Shown in pieces: positions 28,990 to 40,362 of a stretch of DNA of 64,000 nucleotides (position 1 is its first letter; every line of letters begins with the position of its first letter). Under the pieces are notes generated by a model that saw nothing but the letters and a program-made list of their open reading frames with translations, had not been told where the DNA came from and ran no database searches. Position numbers and translations under genes: made by a program. The stretch is from Monosporascus cannonballus (taxonomy: Eukaryota; Ascomycota; Sordariomycetes; Xylariales), in assembly GCA_004154925.1 (NCBI GenBank), contig QJNS01000026.1, forward strand, positions 248,001-312,000, written 5' to 3'.

Positions 28990-29110
28990 ATTACAATCTC
29001 AAATAGCACCTTGTAGATATATAGGGTAGAATGAGGCGGTCAGTATTCGAGCTGATAACGTTCTACTTTTAGTGGTATAATAGCTAGATTTTTGTTTTTC
29101 GATGCCGTAA
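28990..29110. repeat. Probable small insertion in gypsy A copy 2
   Basis: About 120 bp of higher GC, including AGAATGAGGCGGTCAG, interrupt the correspondence with copy 1 near 15790-15830. The string is similar to AGAATGAGGTGGTAGCC in the minus strand of the 30123-30340 insertion, so it may be a fragment of the same small family. Ends were not resolved. Confidence 0.3.
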
Positions 29111-30122
29111 CAATAAAAAAAATGTCTCCATATTTTCGTAATATATAATTTGTTATTGGTCAAAAACCCGCTAATGCGTTTGCAAATATTGTTAATATAA
29201 TTAGTTATTTAAATAATCCCTATTTAGTTTTAAAAAGTATTTTTAATTTATATTCTTGTAATTTTAATAAAGTTATTCTTGTTATTAAAATTGAATATTT
29301 TAAATTGTTTAATTCCGTAAAATAAAGGTTTTATTTTAATAATAATAATAATATTAGATTCTCAATTATAAAAATATTTAATGTATAATAATGGATTATA
29401 AATTATAACTTCTCTATATTTAAAAATAAGAAAAATATAAAATATTTTACGGATGTGTTCGAAAATATCATTTAGTTTTTATAATTCAGTTTTTAGATAA
29501 TTTTTAAAAATGCGTAGTTCATTTCCGTTAAAATCATAAATAACATAAAAGTTTATAAGTAAGCCTTTTTTAATATTATTTCGTATTTTTATTTATTATA
29601 TTCATATAATTTTATAGTTAATCCTTTTAAAAGTATTCTTTATATATATTTTTATTTTCGATGAAAGATTAAAACTTTACTTCTTTTTTTGTTTATTGAT
29701 AAGGTATAAAGCGAACTTTATTTAATTAAATCTTTCGTTGATTAAAGTTTTCTACTAACATATTTATAGTGTTTTTAAAGTTATATTATAACTTTTAAAT
29801 CGACTACTATCGAAATTAATTATTTGATATTATCGTTTAACAAAGATTTCGAAATGATTAATTTCCTATTGCATTTTTCCGTTATCGTAAGTAAAATCTT
29901 AAATTTCTACATTCGTAATTATATCGTAAAACCGGATATTTTTATAAAATTTTAAATTTACTAGTAATATATAATGAAATATATTTTGCCTAAAATTCCG
30001 TAATTTATTGTTACGGATTGTTAATAAATTTTTATTTTTAGATTTGAATTAATAAAATTATTAACGATTTTTATCGTTATATTTAAAATTTCGTTTAAGA
30101 ATTCCTTTTTAATTTTGTTAAT

Positions 30123-30340
30123 TATAAGATAATAAGTCGCGGTGAGCTAGGATAAAGTGATCTCCGACCAGTTGCAGAGCATATTCCAAGAAGTAAATGT
30201 ATTAAGTTCTTTTTTTTTCTGGTGTTTCCCATTAGCTGCCAGATAGTGGATTTATATTTGTAGGTGGATCGGTGGCTGATCGGTAGCTGATCCGTAGCTG
30301 ATCGGCTACCACCTCATTCTATAAGGGCTATATTCTTACA
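30123..30340. mobile_element. 218-bp solo-LTR-like insertion in gypsy A copy 2
   Basis: A patch of ordinary GC inside AT-rich DNA. On the minus strand it starts TGTAAGAATATAGCC and ends ATTATCTTATA, so its ends are a short inverted pair (TGTAAGA / TCTTATA). It is flanked by TTAAT (30118-30122) and TTAAC (30341-30345), a 5-bp duplication differing by one C/T change. It contains tandem GGCTGATCGGTAGCTGATCC units (about 30265-30310). A solo LTR of a family not otherwise present in the window is the simplest reading. Confidence 0.55.
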
Positions 30341-31939
30341 TTAACTTTTGTCATTTTTTATCTTTTTTATAAATAATTATTTTTAAGTTTCTTTTCGAAT
30401 TTGTGAAATTTTGGTTATAATTCGATATATAATATATTAAGTTGTTATATTTACCATTTTTATTAACCTATTTAGTTTTCAAGCTACATCAACCTTTTTA
30501 AATATTTTGTAATATTTTCTATTATTATATAAATTATCTTTTTTATAGCATATAACATTGTATCAAGTTGTTTATAATCTGTTATTTTCTTAATAAAGTT
30601 TTTAGATAAATTATTTAACTTTTTTTAAGTTTATTTTCAAGGGTTATAATAAACGTTAATTAGAAATTAAAATATATAATAATTATTTTATATTGTTTTT
30701 TCCAGTATATTAAATTAAAACTTTTACACATTAATCATTATATTAATTATACAAATAATAAATGTTTTTCTATGGAGATATTCTTTGATTACATTAATAA
30801 AATTAAACATTTATTAATATTCTTATATAAAATAATAATTCGAAAATATCGATACTATTCTGTATTTACTTTGTTGTTTTTTGTTTAGTTAAGAAAATCC
30901 AATTTTGTTTATATATACGTACGATATATAAATAAATCCTTTTTTTATTTGTTATATTCTGGGTATTTCCGTTGTTCATAATATAAGGCGTATATTTTGT
31001 TATAATAATTAAGGATTTTGGTGTGAATTTCTTTTTTTTACTTTTATTTTTTTAATTATATTTTTAAGAAATTATTATCATTTTTTTAATATTTTCAAGT
31101 TAATTTCTCAACTTTTTATATTTCTCAGCGAACGTTTTGTTATAATAGCCCTGTTTTGTATTAGGTTTAAATTAAATTAATAATCCTTTTGTTATTTCTT
31201 TCATATATTTTAAATTTCTTTTTCAACATTAGTACTTTATTGTTTTATCCCGGGTTTTTAGATAAAAGGTATTTATATGCCTTGAAATAATATTATATGA
31301 AATGTTATTATATTAGTTGTTTTTAATATTAATTGAAAAGTTATTATCGTGTCTATTTCTAATATTCTTTTACGTTAAATATACTATCAGTTATCAATTT
31401 TCATCAATATAGTAAAATAATTTTATAAGAATATCAACTAACTAAAGTTAAAAAAGTTCTTTTAGATTTTTTAAGTTGTTACAAAATTAAATTATTCATA
31501 TTCTTTATTTTTAATACAGTTTAGATATTGATTAAATAAATATATTTCTATAATTCAATATAGGTTCGTTATTTTAAGCATTAAATTTATATTTTTCCTC
31601 CTATTATATTCTTTAATATTTCGAAAATTCGTTTTATATTTATTTAAATTATTTATAATCGTCATATATTTATATTTCTTTCGGGCCTTTGCTTTTCATA
31701 AATAAAACTATATATCTTTTTGTATTAAAGTTAAATTAAATATTTATAACTTTGAAAGCTATCCGATTATAAATTTTGTAATATAATAAATATAAGAAAA
31801 GAAATAAAAAATAATTATAATTTTATTAAAATATTATTAAATATTTTAAGTTTAAAATTTATTAAGTTTCTTTTAACAATATTCAATTAAATAATTTTAT
31901 TTTTTAAAAAGCGTTTTTAATATCCGAAATGTTATCTTT

Positions 31940-32447
31940 TGTGATAATATGTACAACTTATTTTTATAAGGTGGATCAAAGTGTTCAAACCTTAATTGGG
32001 GTTTGGAATTGCTAACTTTTTAGTATTATGGCTAACGTTATACACTCGTTATCTCACAATTATTCCAAAGCTTAATTAGGTGCATCAGCCAATTCGGCGC
32101 CACTTCGGCGACATACTGGAAGCAGGGTTCGATTCCCATAGGGGCGGCTGCAGGTTAAAGAAAGCTAGGAGTCAAACCGAAAAGACTCCAACCGCTGGCG
32201 CTCGGCGGGTGGTCGGCGCGAAGAGTTCGACCGCGCTATGTGCTCACAGGGCGCAATAAAGCCTTAAGGGTTCAACACCTTATCCAGCCCTGAAATCGGG
32301 ACGATTTTACTAAAGGAGGGGGAGTAATTATGATAATATACACAGCTAATGCTTATAAGGTGGATTAAGATATCCAAACCCCAATTGGAATTTGGAATTG
32401 CTGACCTTTTGGGATTATGGCTAACGTTATACCCTTGTTATCTTACA
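31940..32447 (+). mobile_element. TRIM: 508-bp miniature LTR retrotransposon with tRNA-like interior
   Basis: Two 119-bp direct repeats (31940-32058 and 32329-32447) enclose 270 bp. The left repeat starts TGTGATAATA and ends ATCTCACA, while the right starts TATGATAATA and ends ATCTTACA, so the TG...CA rule holds with one RIP-type change. A polypurine tract AAAGGAGGGGGAG (32312-32324) lies just before the right repeat. The unit is flanked by the 5-bp duplication TCTTT (31935-31939 and 32448-32452). No protein is encoded. The interior is far less mutated than the host DNA and carries a tRNA-like promoter (see 32062-32140). Confidence 0.85.
32062..32140 (+). other. tRNA-like Pol III promoter remnant inside the TRIM
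   Basis: GGTTCGATTCC (32126-32136) is a perfect B box, and AAGCTTAATTAGG (32068-32080) resembles an A box about 46 bp upstream. The acceptor and T stems do not pair well, so this is not a functional tRNA gene; a tRNA-derived module is more likely. Confidence 0.5.
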
Positions 32448-32649
32448 TCTTTATTTTGAAGATTTTCGTATACTGTTTAAATTAATTTAATAAGATTAAT
32501 ATTTTCCTTTTCGAAATAAGTAAAATGTACGTTTAAAAAGGTTATTATTTTTTATCGTTTAAATTTATATTATTATCAAAAATATCGCGAATTAATTATT
32601 AAATAATAAATATATTATTACTAATATTATTAATTAAAAATTTAAAACT

Positions 32650-32991
32650 TATAAGCGTTAAATAACTTAATTATATATTAAATTTTAATTATAAGTATTT
32701 ATTTTAATAAAAATATGGTGAGATTTTAAACTGTATATATAATAATTGATTATGTTTTATAATATTGAAAATATTTTAAATAGCGGAATTATACTATAAA
32801 TAATTATTATTTAAGTTATAAAAATAACGAACATATATATCTTATATACATCAAATTCTTTTATTAAAGTATAAAATTATTACAGATTCAATTTTATTAA
32901 ATACGATTAGTTCTGTATAGATTTATTTGGATTTTATAGCCAAGAGAGATCCAAATTACGTAACCTTTCCATGTAGGTCCGACCGTTTTTG
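32650..32991 (-). repeat. Gypsy A copy 2, right LTR, part before the gypsy B insertion
   Basis: It begins TATAAGCGTTAAATAACTTA and parallels the left LTR (25972-26343) up to GTCCGACCGTTTTTG, where gypsy B begins at 32992. The remaining 28 bp of this LTR are at 40335-40362. Confidence 0.75.
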
Positions 32992-33412
32992 TGTTACAGG
33001 AACAGGGGTTCCTGTCTTGAGAAGACCAACCTTTAAGGCCTAGCGCGGACCTGTCACGGCTAAACTCCGGGCAGGAGGCTTGGCTTTTAAGGTAATCTGG
33101 TTAATCTGGGTGATCTGGGACCAGATTATATAGATCCAATAGATTTACGATATACTTACTTTAGGAATCGGGATATATAACAAATCGGTTTTTTATATAA
33201 ATAATATTTATTTAGTTTTTATTCCTTAGTTATTAATTTAAGCTCTTAATTTAAAAATAATTATACCGTTTTTTAGTTAAAAAAAATCTTTAAATCTTTT
33301 TAACGAATAAATTTTTAATAAATCATTTTTCGCCTTATTATTATTTGTAAATCAAAATCTTATTTTAGATATTGCTTATACCTCCAGGTAGATATATAAT
33401 AGGTTCGTTATA
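32992..33412 (+). repeat. Gypsy B 5' LTR
   Basis: 421 bp. The first 150 bp or so are nearly free of RIP changes, while the second half is strongly AT-shifted, the reverse of the 3' LTR. Confidence 0.9.
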
Positions 33413-33639
33413 TTTTAATAATTTTTTAATTAATAGCTAATAAATAATTTAAGGTTTAATTGGGCATAAGTTTTTTGGACCTAATAAAAACGATATTATA
33501 AAATAACATTTAAAAGATGAATAATATAGTTAATTCCCGTTATTAGCTGATAAAGAATTAATAAGTAAATTAGATAATTTATTTTTTATCGAAAAACTTT
33601 TTTAATTAATTAATAATATGGTACCCCTTATTATTTAAT

Positions 33640-36600
33640 TTTAGGGAAAATTATTTTCGCAGCCCAGATAATAATTTACCCCAGCCCCTAAGGATATTAT
33701 CGAAATCCAGGAAAAGGAGTTAAAGGAGGAAATGGCTAAGGAAAGGGCTAAGGAGGAATATGGAGCCGAGGTTCTAAAGGGAAAAAAAAAGAACTTATTA
33801 CGGAAAAAAGATTGGACTCTTTGGCCCAAAAAGTTCAGAGTTTAAAGCAGGAAAATGCTCGATTTACTAAAGGAAAAAAAACGATTTTTCCTTAATTTGG
33901 CTTTTTTAAAGGACGAAATTAAGGAAATGGTTTTTGATTACTTTCGTTCGGAGCAAAACAAATTCCAGAGAAGATTACGATTTTGTTATTATTCGGAACA
34001 AATTAAATTTACGAAGAAATTATTTTACCTTTTAATTACTATGGAATGCCAGACGTTAAGGGTTATAAGCCGAATCCCTTTAAGCCTTATAATAAATTTG
34101 AAAATCCAAAAGGATTTTTAATTTAAGCTAGATTTTATCTTAAGTTTTATGAGAATTTTTTAATTAAGGATTATTAAAAGATAATGGTTATCTTATAATT
34201 ACTTATCGGGAAAATTTTTTTATAATTTGAATTTATTATAAAAGATTATTTAAAAAATTATCCGAATAATTTTTCGGATATAATTAATTACATTTTTAGT
34301 AAATACGATTATTTCGAAAAACGAATACGAACTTTATTTGGGAATCTCGATAAAAAATAAGATGTTATTAAGTAATTATATCTTTTTTATTAGATTAAGT
34401 TAGCCGCCGAATATACAATAAAGTTTAATTATTTTGCCGTTATTTCCAATTTATCGGAAAACGCGTTATTTTACCCTTATTATAACGGTTTAAAGTTTTT
34501 GATTAAGGATGAAATATATAAGGAATTAAAGGTTAAATCCTTTCCGGAATATATCGATAAGGTTATTATTGCCGACCGACGTATTTTCGACCGATACCTT
34601 AAGAAAAAAAGGATTAATAAACGAAACGACGATAAGAATTCTAGTAACCGAATTAAAAAGGATAAAGGCAAGCCTTAAAAGAAAGCGAATTCCGCTTCGA
34701 AAGAACCCAAGAAAAATAAGTTTAAAATGGAATATTTCAATTATGGTAAAAAGGGATATTTCAAAAACGAATATCGTTTTTCTGATAAGAGAAACTTTAA
34801 AAAAAAAGGAATTCCTTAACCCCAAAAAAAAGTTAAAATAATTAAACAAAAAACCGACAGTAAAGTAGAAAAAGAGGAAAAAAAAATTAATTCGATTTTT
34901 TCCTAGCCAGAATTTATTATTACCATAATTATTTAAATTTAAAGCGATATCCCAAAGTATGAAAATTATCCAGTTTGCCAAAATTCTAAGGTTAAAATCT
35001 ATAAGTATTACTTAGGATAAACGGTTTTTAAAATAGTTATAAAATTAGAATACCTTTGTTATCTTAATATATAAAGGTATAAGATATACGATGTAAACGG
35101 TTAATTTCGACTAGATATTAATAATTACGGATAATTATTTTCGGAACTTTACGAATTCTTAAAATACATTATTTACCAAAAAATATTATTAATAAACTTT
35201 TATAATTTATTATATTTTACTATTTATTATTAAAATAATTATTTCGTTTATTTTAAAATTAAGGAAAATAATAATTTTTAGCCTAAATAAGATGAAAAAA
35301 CGTTTACCGAATTAAATAACGAATATAAATATATAAAAACCTTTTAATAGCCAAAATACCTCAGGTTTTATTATTTATATCCTAATTCAAAACGGAACCG
35401 AAAGGCTATATCGTAAGGATATTTATATTACGCCCCAACGTTTTGCATTTAATATGAGCTTCTAAATATGGGAATACTTTTTTTGGAAATATACCTTTTT
35501 AATTTTATAATTTAAAAAATGTAAAACCAAAAGATAAACTAAAGGAAAATAATTATCCTTAGATATTAATTAGGCAGAAAAAAATGGTATAAATATATAG
35601 ATGATTATTATACTAAGTACGCAGCTAAAAAAGCTCGAAAATAAAACGTTTTTTCGTAAACAAACCGCGTTAGTCAAAAAATGATAAAGGCTTTCGAAAA
35701 TAAGGTATCGAAAAGCCTTAATATATAAAACCTTATACGAAATAATAAAAGGATTACGTAATTAAATCGAAATCCTTTTTTAATATAAAAATAAGATATT
35801 TAAAGTTATAAATATTTTAGAAGTAAAAGGAAATTTTATTTTCCTTATAGTAGCAGAAAAATATTAAATTCCCTGGAAATACAAGTTAAAATCTTATAAG
35901 TTATGTATAATAAACGGAAACTTATTTACGTACGAAAATGGACAAATTTTCCAAAAAACTGAAAAACTTTTTATATGGATTTAAGGATATTAAGAACAAA
36001 TTTCGTTAGATATCGCCGACATTTCTAAGTACGATATTATTTTAAGAATACCGTGGTTTAGATTTAGTAATCCATATATTAATTAGAAATAATAAATACT
36101 TTTTTAAAAAAATAAACTGCTCGAAAAAAATAATTAAAAGGTTTGCTATATTATTAAGGAAATCCAGATTGCCGATTAAGCTTTTACGGTATTACCGGAA
36201 TATTAACGGTTTAAGAAATTATTTAAAAATAAAAAAGATTACGAATTATTATTATATAATTAATAACATTATAAGATATTTATTAAAAAAAGATATTATC
36301 TTAAGCTTTATAAAATTTATTACATAAATTTTAATAAATTAAAAGCCTTATAGAAAAATATCTAATTTAATTTAAAAAAAAAGATATATTTAACCTTTTG
36401 ATTTTTTTGCTGGATATCCCGTTCTTATAATACCAAAAACTAAGGATAAAAAGCAAAAAATTAACAAAAACGGAAACTTAATTTTCAGAAAAATAATCGA
36501 TAACAAATAATTAAACGATATTACGATTAAAAATAAATATCCTTTAACCCTAATAAATACGTTAAAGGAAAACGTTAATAAAACAAAATAATTTATTATA

Positions 36601-39130
36601 TTTGATTTCCGAAACGGTTATTATTATATTAAAATAATTAAAAAAGAAAAATAAAAAACGGTATTTAAAATAATATATGGATTTTATAAGTACAAAGTGA
36701 TACCTATAAGATTTATTAATGCTTCCGCCAGTTTTTAATAATTAATTATAATTACGCTTAGAAAATTCCTAAATAAATTTATATTCGTTTATCTCGACGA
36801 TATCCTTATTTATTTTAAAACTTTGGAGGAATATAAAAAGCAAATTGCCTAAGTGCTCCAAACGTTAAATAAAGTAAACATCCAAGTTAACCCAGCCAAA
36901 AATATATAATATATATAAAAGTTAAACTTTCTGGAATATACTTTTATTTCCGGCCAAATTTAGATTTAACGTTTTAAGATAAAAATAATTAAGGATTAAT
37001 TTATCCTGAATAAAGCAATCGTTATAAATATTTAATAAATTTTAGGATTTACGGATTACGTACGCGGCTTAATTAAGGGATACGGAAATATAATTAGGTT
37101 ATTAACGAAACTTATTACCAAAAAATATATAAAAAAAAGTTTGAACTTTTAGAAAAAGCAAAGGAAACGTTCCAGATCTTAAAAAACGTAATTATTAACA
37201 GATTTATAATGAGATTACCTAACGCCGATAAAACAAAACACCTAAAAATAGATATTTCAGATTACGTATTAGGTGCCGTCCTAAAATAATTAAAGGATAA
37301 TAATAAATGGTACTTAATAACATATTATTTAAAAATATTCCAAGATATAAAACTTAAATATCTAATTTACGATAAGGAATTATTGGCAATTATTAACGCC
37401 TTTAAAAAATGGGAACCTTTTTTTAACGGAACTAAGGAATTTTTCGATATTTACTTTAATTACAAAAATTTTACCCGATTTATAAAAACCTAAGAATTTA
37501 ATAAGTAATATAAAATATGGATAATTTTTTTATCTAGATTTAATTTTAAAATATTTTATATTAAGAGAAAAAAAAATATCCAGGCGGATATTTTTAATTG
37601 TAAAAGTAATTACGATTCCAAAATTCCCAAAAGAAATATATAAATATTACAATATAACTAAAATAATATAATATAATTATACGAAATTTTGAAAAATTTA
37701 TCCTCCGAACTTTTAATACGGTTCCGAAATTTTTACGAAGAAAAAAAATAAAAAAAGGTTTAATAATTAAAGAAATAACTAAAGGACTAATTATTATACC
37801 ATAATAAAATCTATATTCCTAAAGATTAATAGGAATAATTTATGAAAAAAATTTATAAGGACTTTTTATATAAATATTAAGGAATTTTCAAAATTACCTA
37901 ATAGCTATAAGAAAAATATGATTTTCCAGAATTACGCCAAATAATTAAAAAAGTAATTAAGAATTGTAATATTTATAATAAGGTTAAGGTAATACGTTAT
38001 AACCTTTACGAGTTATTACAACTTATTAATATTTTAAATAAAATATAAAATATTATAATTTGGGATATTATTATTAATTTATTTTTATATAAAAACCTAA
38101 TTATTAGAATCGAATATAACGGAATATAAATAATCGTTAATAAATTTACTAAATATAAGTATTTTTTATTTTTTAAAAAAAACGTAACGGCAAAATAATT
38201 AACTTATGCTTTTATCAGATATTATTTCGATAAGCATAAAATACCAGAAAAAATTATTTCCGATAAAAATATATTTTTTATTTCAAAATTCGATATTAAT
38301 TTTTTTAAATAAATTAATGCTAAATTTAAATTTTTAATAACTTTTCACCTTTAAATAGATAATCAAATTAAGAAATTAAATTAAACCCTGGAATAATATT
38401 TTCAAAATTACGTTAATTATTAATAAAATAATTAGGTAAAGTTTTTATTATTAGTATAAATCGTTTATAACATATTTATTAATAAAGATATAAGTATATT
38501 TCTTTATATAACGGTATACGGATATAACGTAAAAACGGAATAACCTAAATAACCGTTTAATAAAGTACCAAATATTATTATAATTACCTTAAAAATAAAA
38601 ATATTAATAATAAAAATTAAAACGATTTAAATTTACCTCCAAAATAAATTATGATTTTTTTAATAACGGATAATCCAATATTATAATAAAAAAAATTAAA
38701 GGATTAATTTTAACGAAAGGAAATAAAATTTACTTATTACGCCAAAAAACAAAACGCAACCTTAAATATTTTTCAGATTAAAACGAAAAAATTCAATAAT
38801 AAATTTAATTTTAAAAAGCTTAATCCGTTTAAAATTAATGAAATTATTTCCAAAATTAATTACCGATTGTTATTATTTAAAAATATAAGAATATATCCTA
38901 TTTTCCACGTTTCCTTATTAAAATTAATACTTAAAAACGCCCCGTTAAAAATAAATCTAAAACTTAAAATGGATTTTAACGAATACGAAATCGAATAAAT
39001 ACTGGACTTTAAAATAATTAAAAATAAAGTTCAATATTTAATTAAATGGAAAAATTATTTACCCGAAAAAAATATATAGGAACCACTTAATTATTTAACG
39101 AATGTAATAAATTTGGTTAAAACGTTTTAC
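33640..39130 (+). pseudogene. Gypsy B gag-pol remnant
   Basis: Plus-strand coding remnants in order. A charged Gag-like segment lies at about 33700-34130. At 34733-34774 there is a zinc-knuckle-like stretch with the CX2CX4HX4C spacing in which all four ligand positions read Tyr. The protease-flank block DISKYDIILRIPWFR is at about 36016-36060. The RT has FDFRNGYYYIKI (about 36603-36640), YGFYKYKVIPI and the active-site block FVYLDDILIY (36784-36813), where both Asp are intact. An integrase zinc-binding remnant CNIYNKVK is near 37965. A chromodomain is at 38983-39122 with VQYLIKWKNYLPEKN and EPLNYLTN; the Trp expected between them is a stop. Frames are broken by many stops, most at former Trp codons, so no product is made. 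Confidence 0.88.
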
Positions 39131-39906
39131 CGCCAAAATCCTGACCGACCGTCTTTAGTATAGCCAAGGTCGCAGGCGATAACGGTCCCCCGCTCAAATC
39201 TAAACCTACGGCATTCCAGTCGAAAAAAATAGACGTCTCCAAGACGGCGTCCATTTCGGAAGCAAGTTATACTTATTTTATATTTACGTAACGTTACTTT
39301 TCTTCCATTTTTTCCCGTTTTTTTAATTAGTTTAATTCCAAACTTTCTTTTAATAACTTTACCGCCCTTTTTTTAAAAAGGTTTTATTAAAAGCGTAAAT
39401 ACCTTAATTTTCCAATAAATTTTTTCGATTTTTTATTTTGCTAACGGCGTAATTCGGCTAACCTTTTTTTACCTCCTTTTATTCCTTTTTCGTAATTTTC
39501 TGGTACGCTAAAAAATTATTTTCAGTTTTACGTTATTTACGTAATAAACGGTTTTATGTTTCGTTTATTTTCTATAACAAGTTCATAATTAAAACGTTAT
39601 AAAAAGGATGTTGTCGACGGGTACAATAATTATAACTTAAATATTTAAAAACATAAAAATAATTAAATTCGCCAAGTTAAACATAATTCGAATAAGGAAA
39701 AGCCTTAATACCAAATTTTTTAATTAAATTAATACGAATATCGTAAAAGTTGCGTTAATTTAACCGAAATTTTCTTTTTTTTTTCTAAATACGTCCTATT
39801 ATGATAAAGTTAATTGGATATTTTTAGGAAAACTTTTTCCGGCAAAACGGAATGGCTACTTACGGTATTTATCTTTGGGACAAAAATCCTTGGAAAAGGG
39901 AAATAA

Positions 39907-40329
39907 TATTACAAAAATAGGGGTTCCTATTTTGAGGAAATTAACTTTTAAGGCCTAACGCGGACCTATCACGGCTAAACTCCGGGCAGGAAACTTAGTT
40001 CTTAAAGTAATCTAATTAATCTAGGTAATTTAGGACCAGATTATACAGATTTAATAAATTTACGATATATTCACTTTAGGAATCGGGATATATAACAAAT
40101 CGGTTTTTTATATAAATAGCATTTACTTAGTTTTCGTTTCTTAGCTATTAATCTAAGCTTTTAATCCAGAGGCAATTATACCGTTCTCTAATTAAAGGAA
40201 AAGTCTTTAAATTTCTTTAACGAATAAACCCTTAATAAATTATTCCTCGCCCTATTATTACCTGCAAATCAAGACCTTATTTCGGATACTGCTTATACCT
40301 CCAGGTGGATGTATGACAGGTTCGTTACA
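39907..40329 (+). repeat. Gypsy B 3' LTR
   Basis: 423 bp. The first part is RIP-shifted, and the last 200 bp or so keep an ordinary composition, with GGTGGATGTATGACAGG near the end. Confidence 0.9.
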
Positions 40330-40334
40330 TTTTG

Positions 40335-40362
40335 CGACTCGGTCTTGGCCTAGGTTATAATA
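40335..40362 (-). repeat. Gypsy A copy 2, right LTR, last 28 bp
   Basis: CGACTCGGTCTTGGCC follows the TTTTG duplication and corresponds to CGACCCGGTTTCAGTT in the uninterrupted left LTR. It ends at about 40362. Confidence 0.7.

Larger units (their letters stand above)
32992..40329 (+). mobile_element. Ty3/gypsy chromovirus-type LTR retrotransposon B (7.3 kb, RIP-inactivated)
   Basis: LTRs at 32992-33412 and 39907-40329 (421 and 423 bp) start TGTTACAGG / TATTACAAA and end TTATA / TTACA. A purine tract GGAAAAGGGAAATAA (39892-39906) precedes the right LTR. The element is flanked by TTTTG (32987-32991 and 40330-40334). It sits in the right LTR of gypsy A copy 2; the left LTR of that copy shows the empty site. 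Interior order is zinc knuckle, protease, RT, integrase, chromodomain, all on the plus strand with stops, hence Ty3/gypsy of the chromodomain group. Confidence 0.93.
25972..40362 (-). mobile_element. Gypsy-like LTR retrotransposon, family A copy 2, with three nested insertions
   Basis: The left LTR is 25972-26343. The right LTR starts at 32650, is cut at 32991 by gypsy B, and resumes at 40335-40362. The interior aligns by eye with copy 1: the segment around 27840-27960 corresponds to 14460-14560 and to 62760-62860. A minus-strand purine tract (AGAAAAAGAAAAATCG) abuts the left LTR, so the coding direction is minus, as in copy 1. The interior is interrupted by a solo-LTR-like insertion (30123-30340) and a TRIM (31940-32447). 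Without the insertions the interior is about 5.5 kb, shorter than copy 1, so there are internal deletions. No clean target duplication was seen. Confidence 0.78.

Noticed and set aside
32062..32140. Functional tRNA gene
   Set aside because: A perfect B box is present, but acceptor and T-stem pairing is poor, and the sequence lies inside a TRIM; treated as a tRNA-like module only.
34526..34981. 151-codon open frame on the minus strand
   Set aside because: It lies antisense across the gypsy B zinc-knuckle region and is rich in Phe, Asn and Ile, the result of AT-rich composition. The plus strand carries the recognisable retroelement domains.
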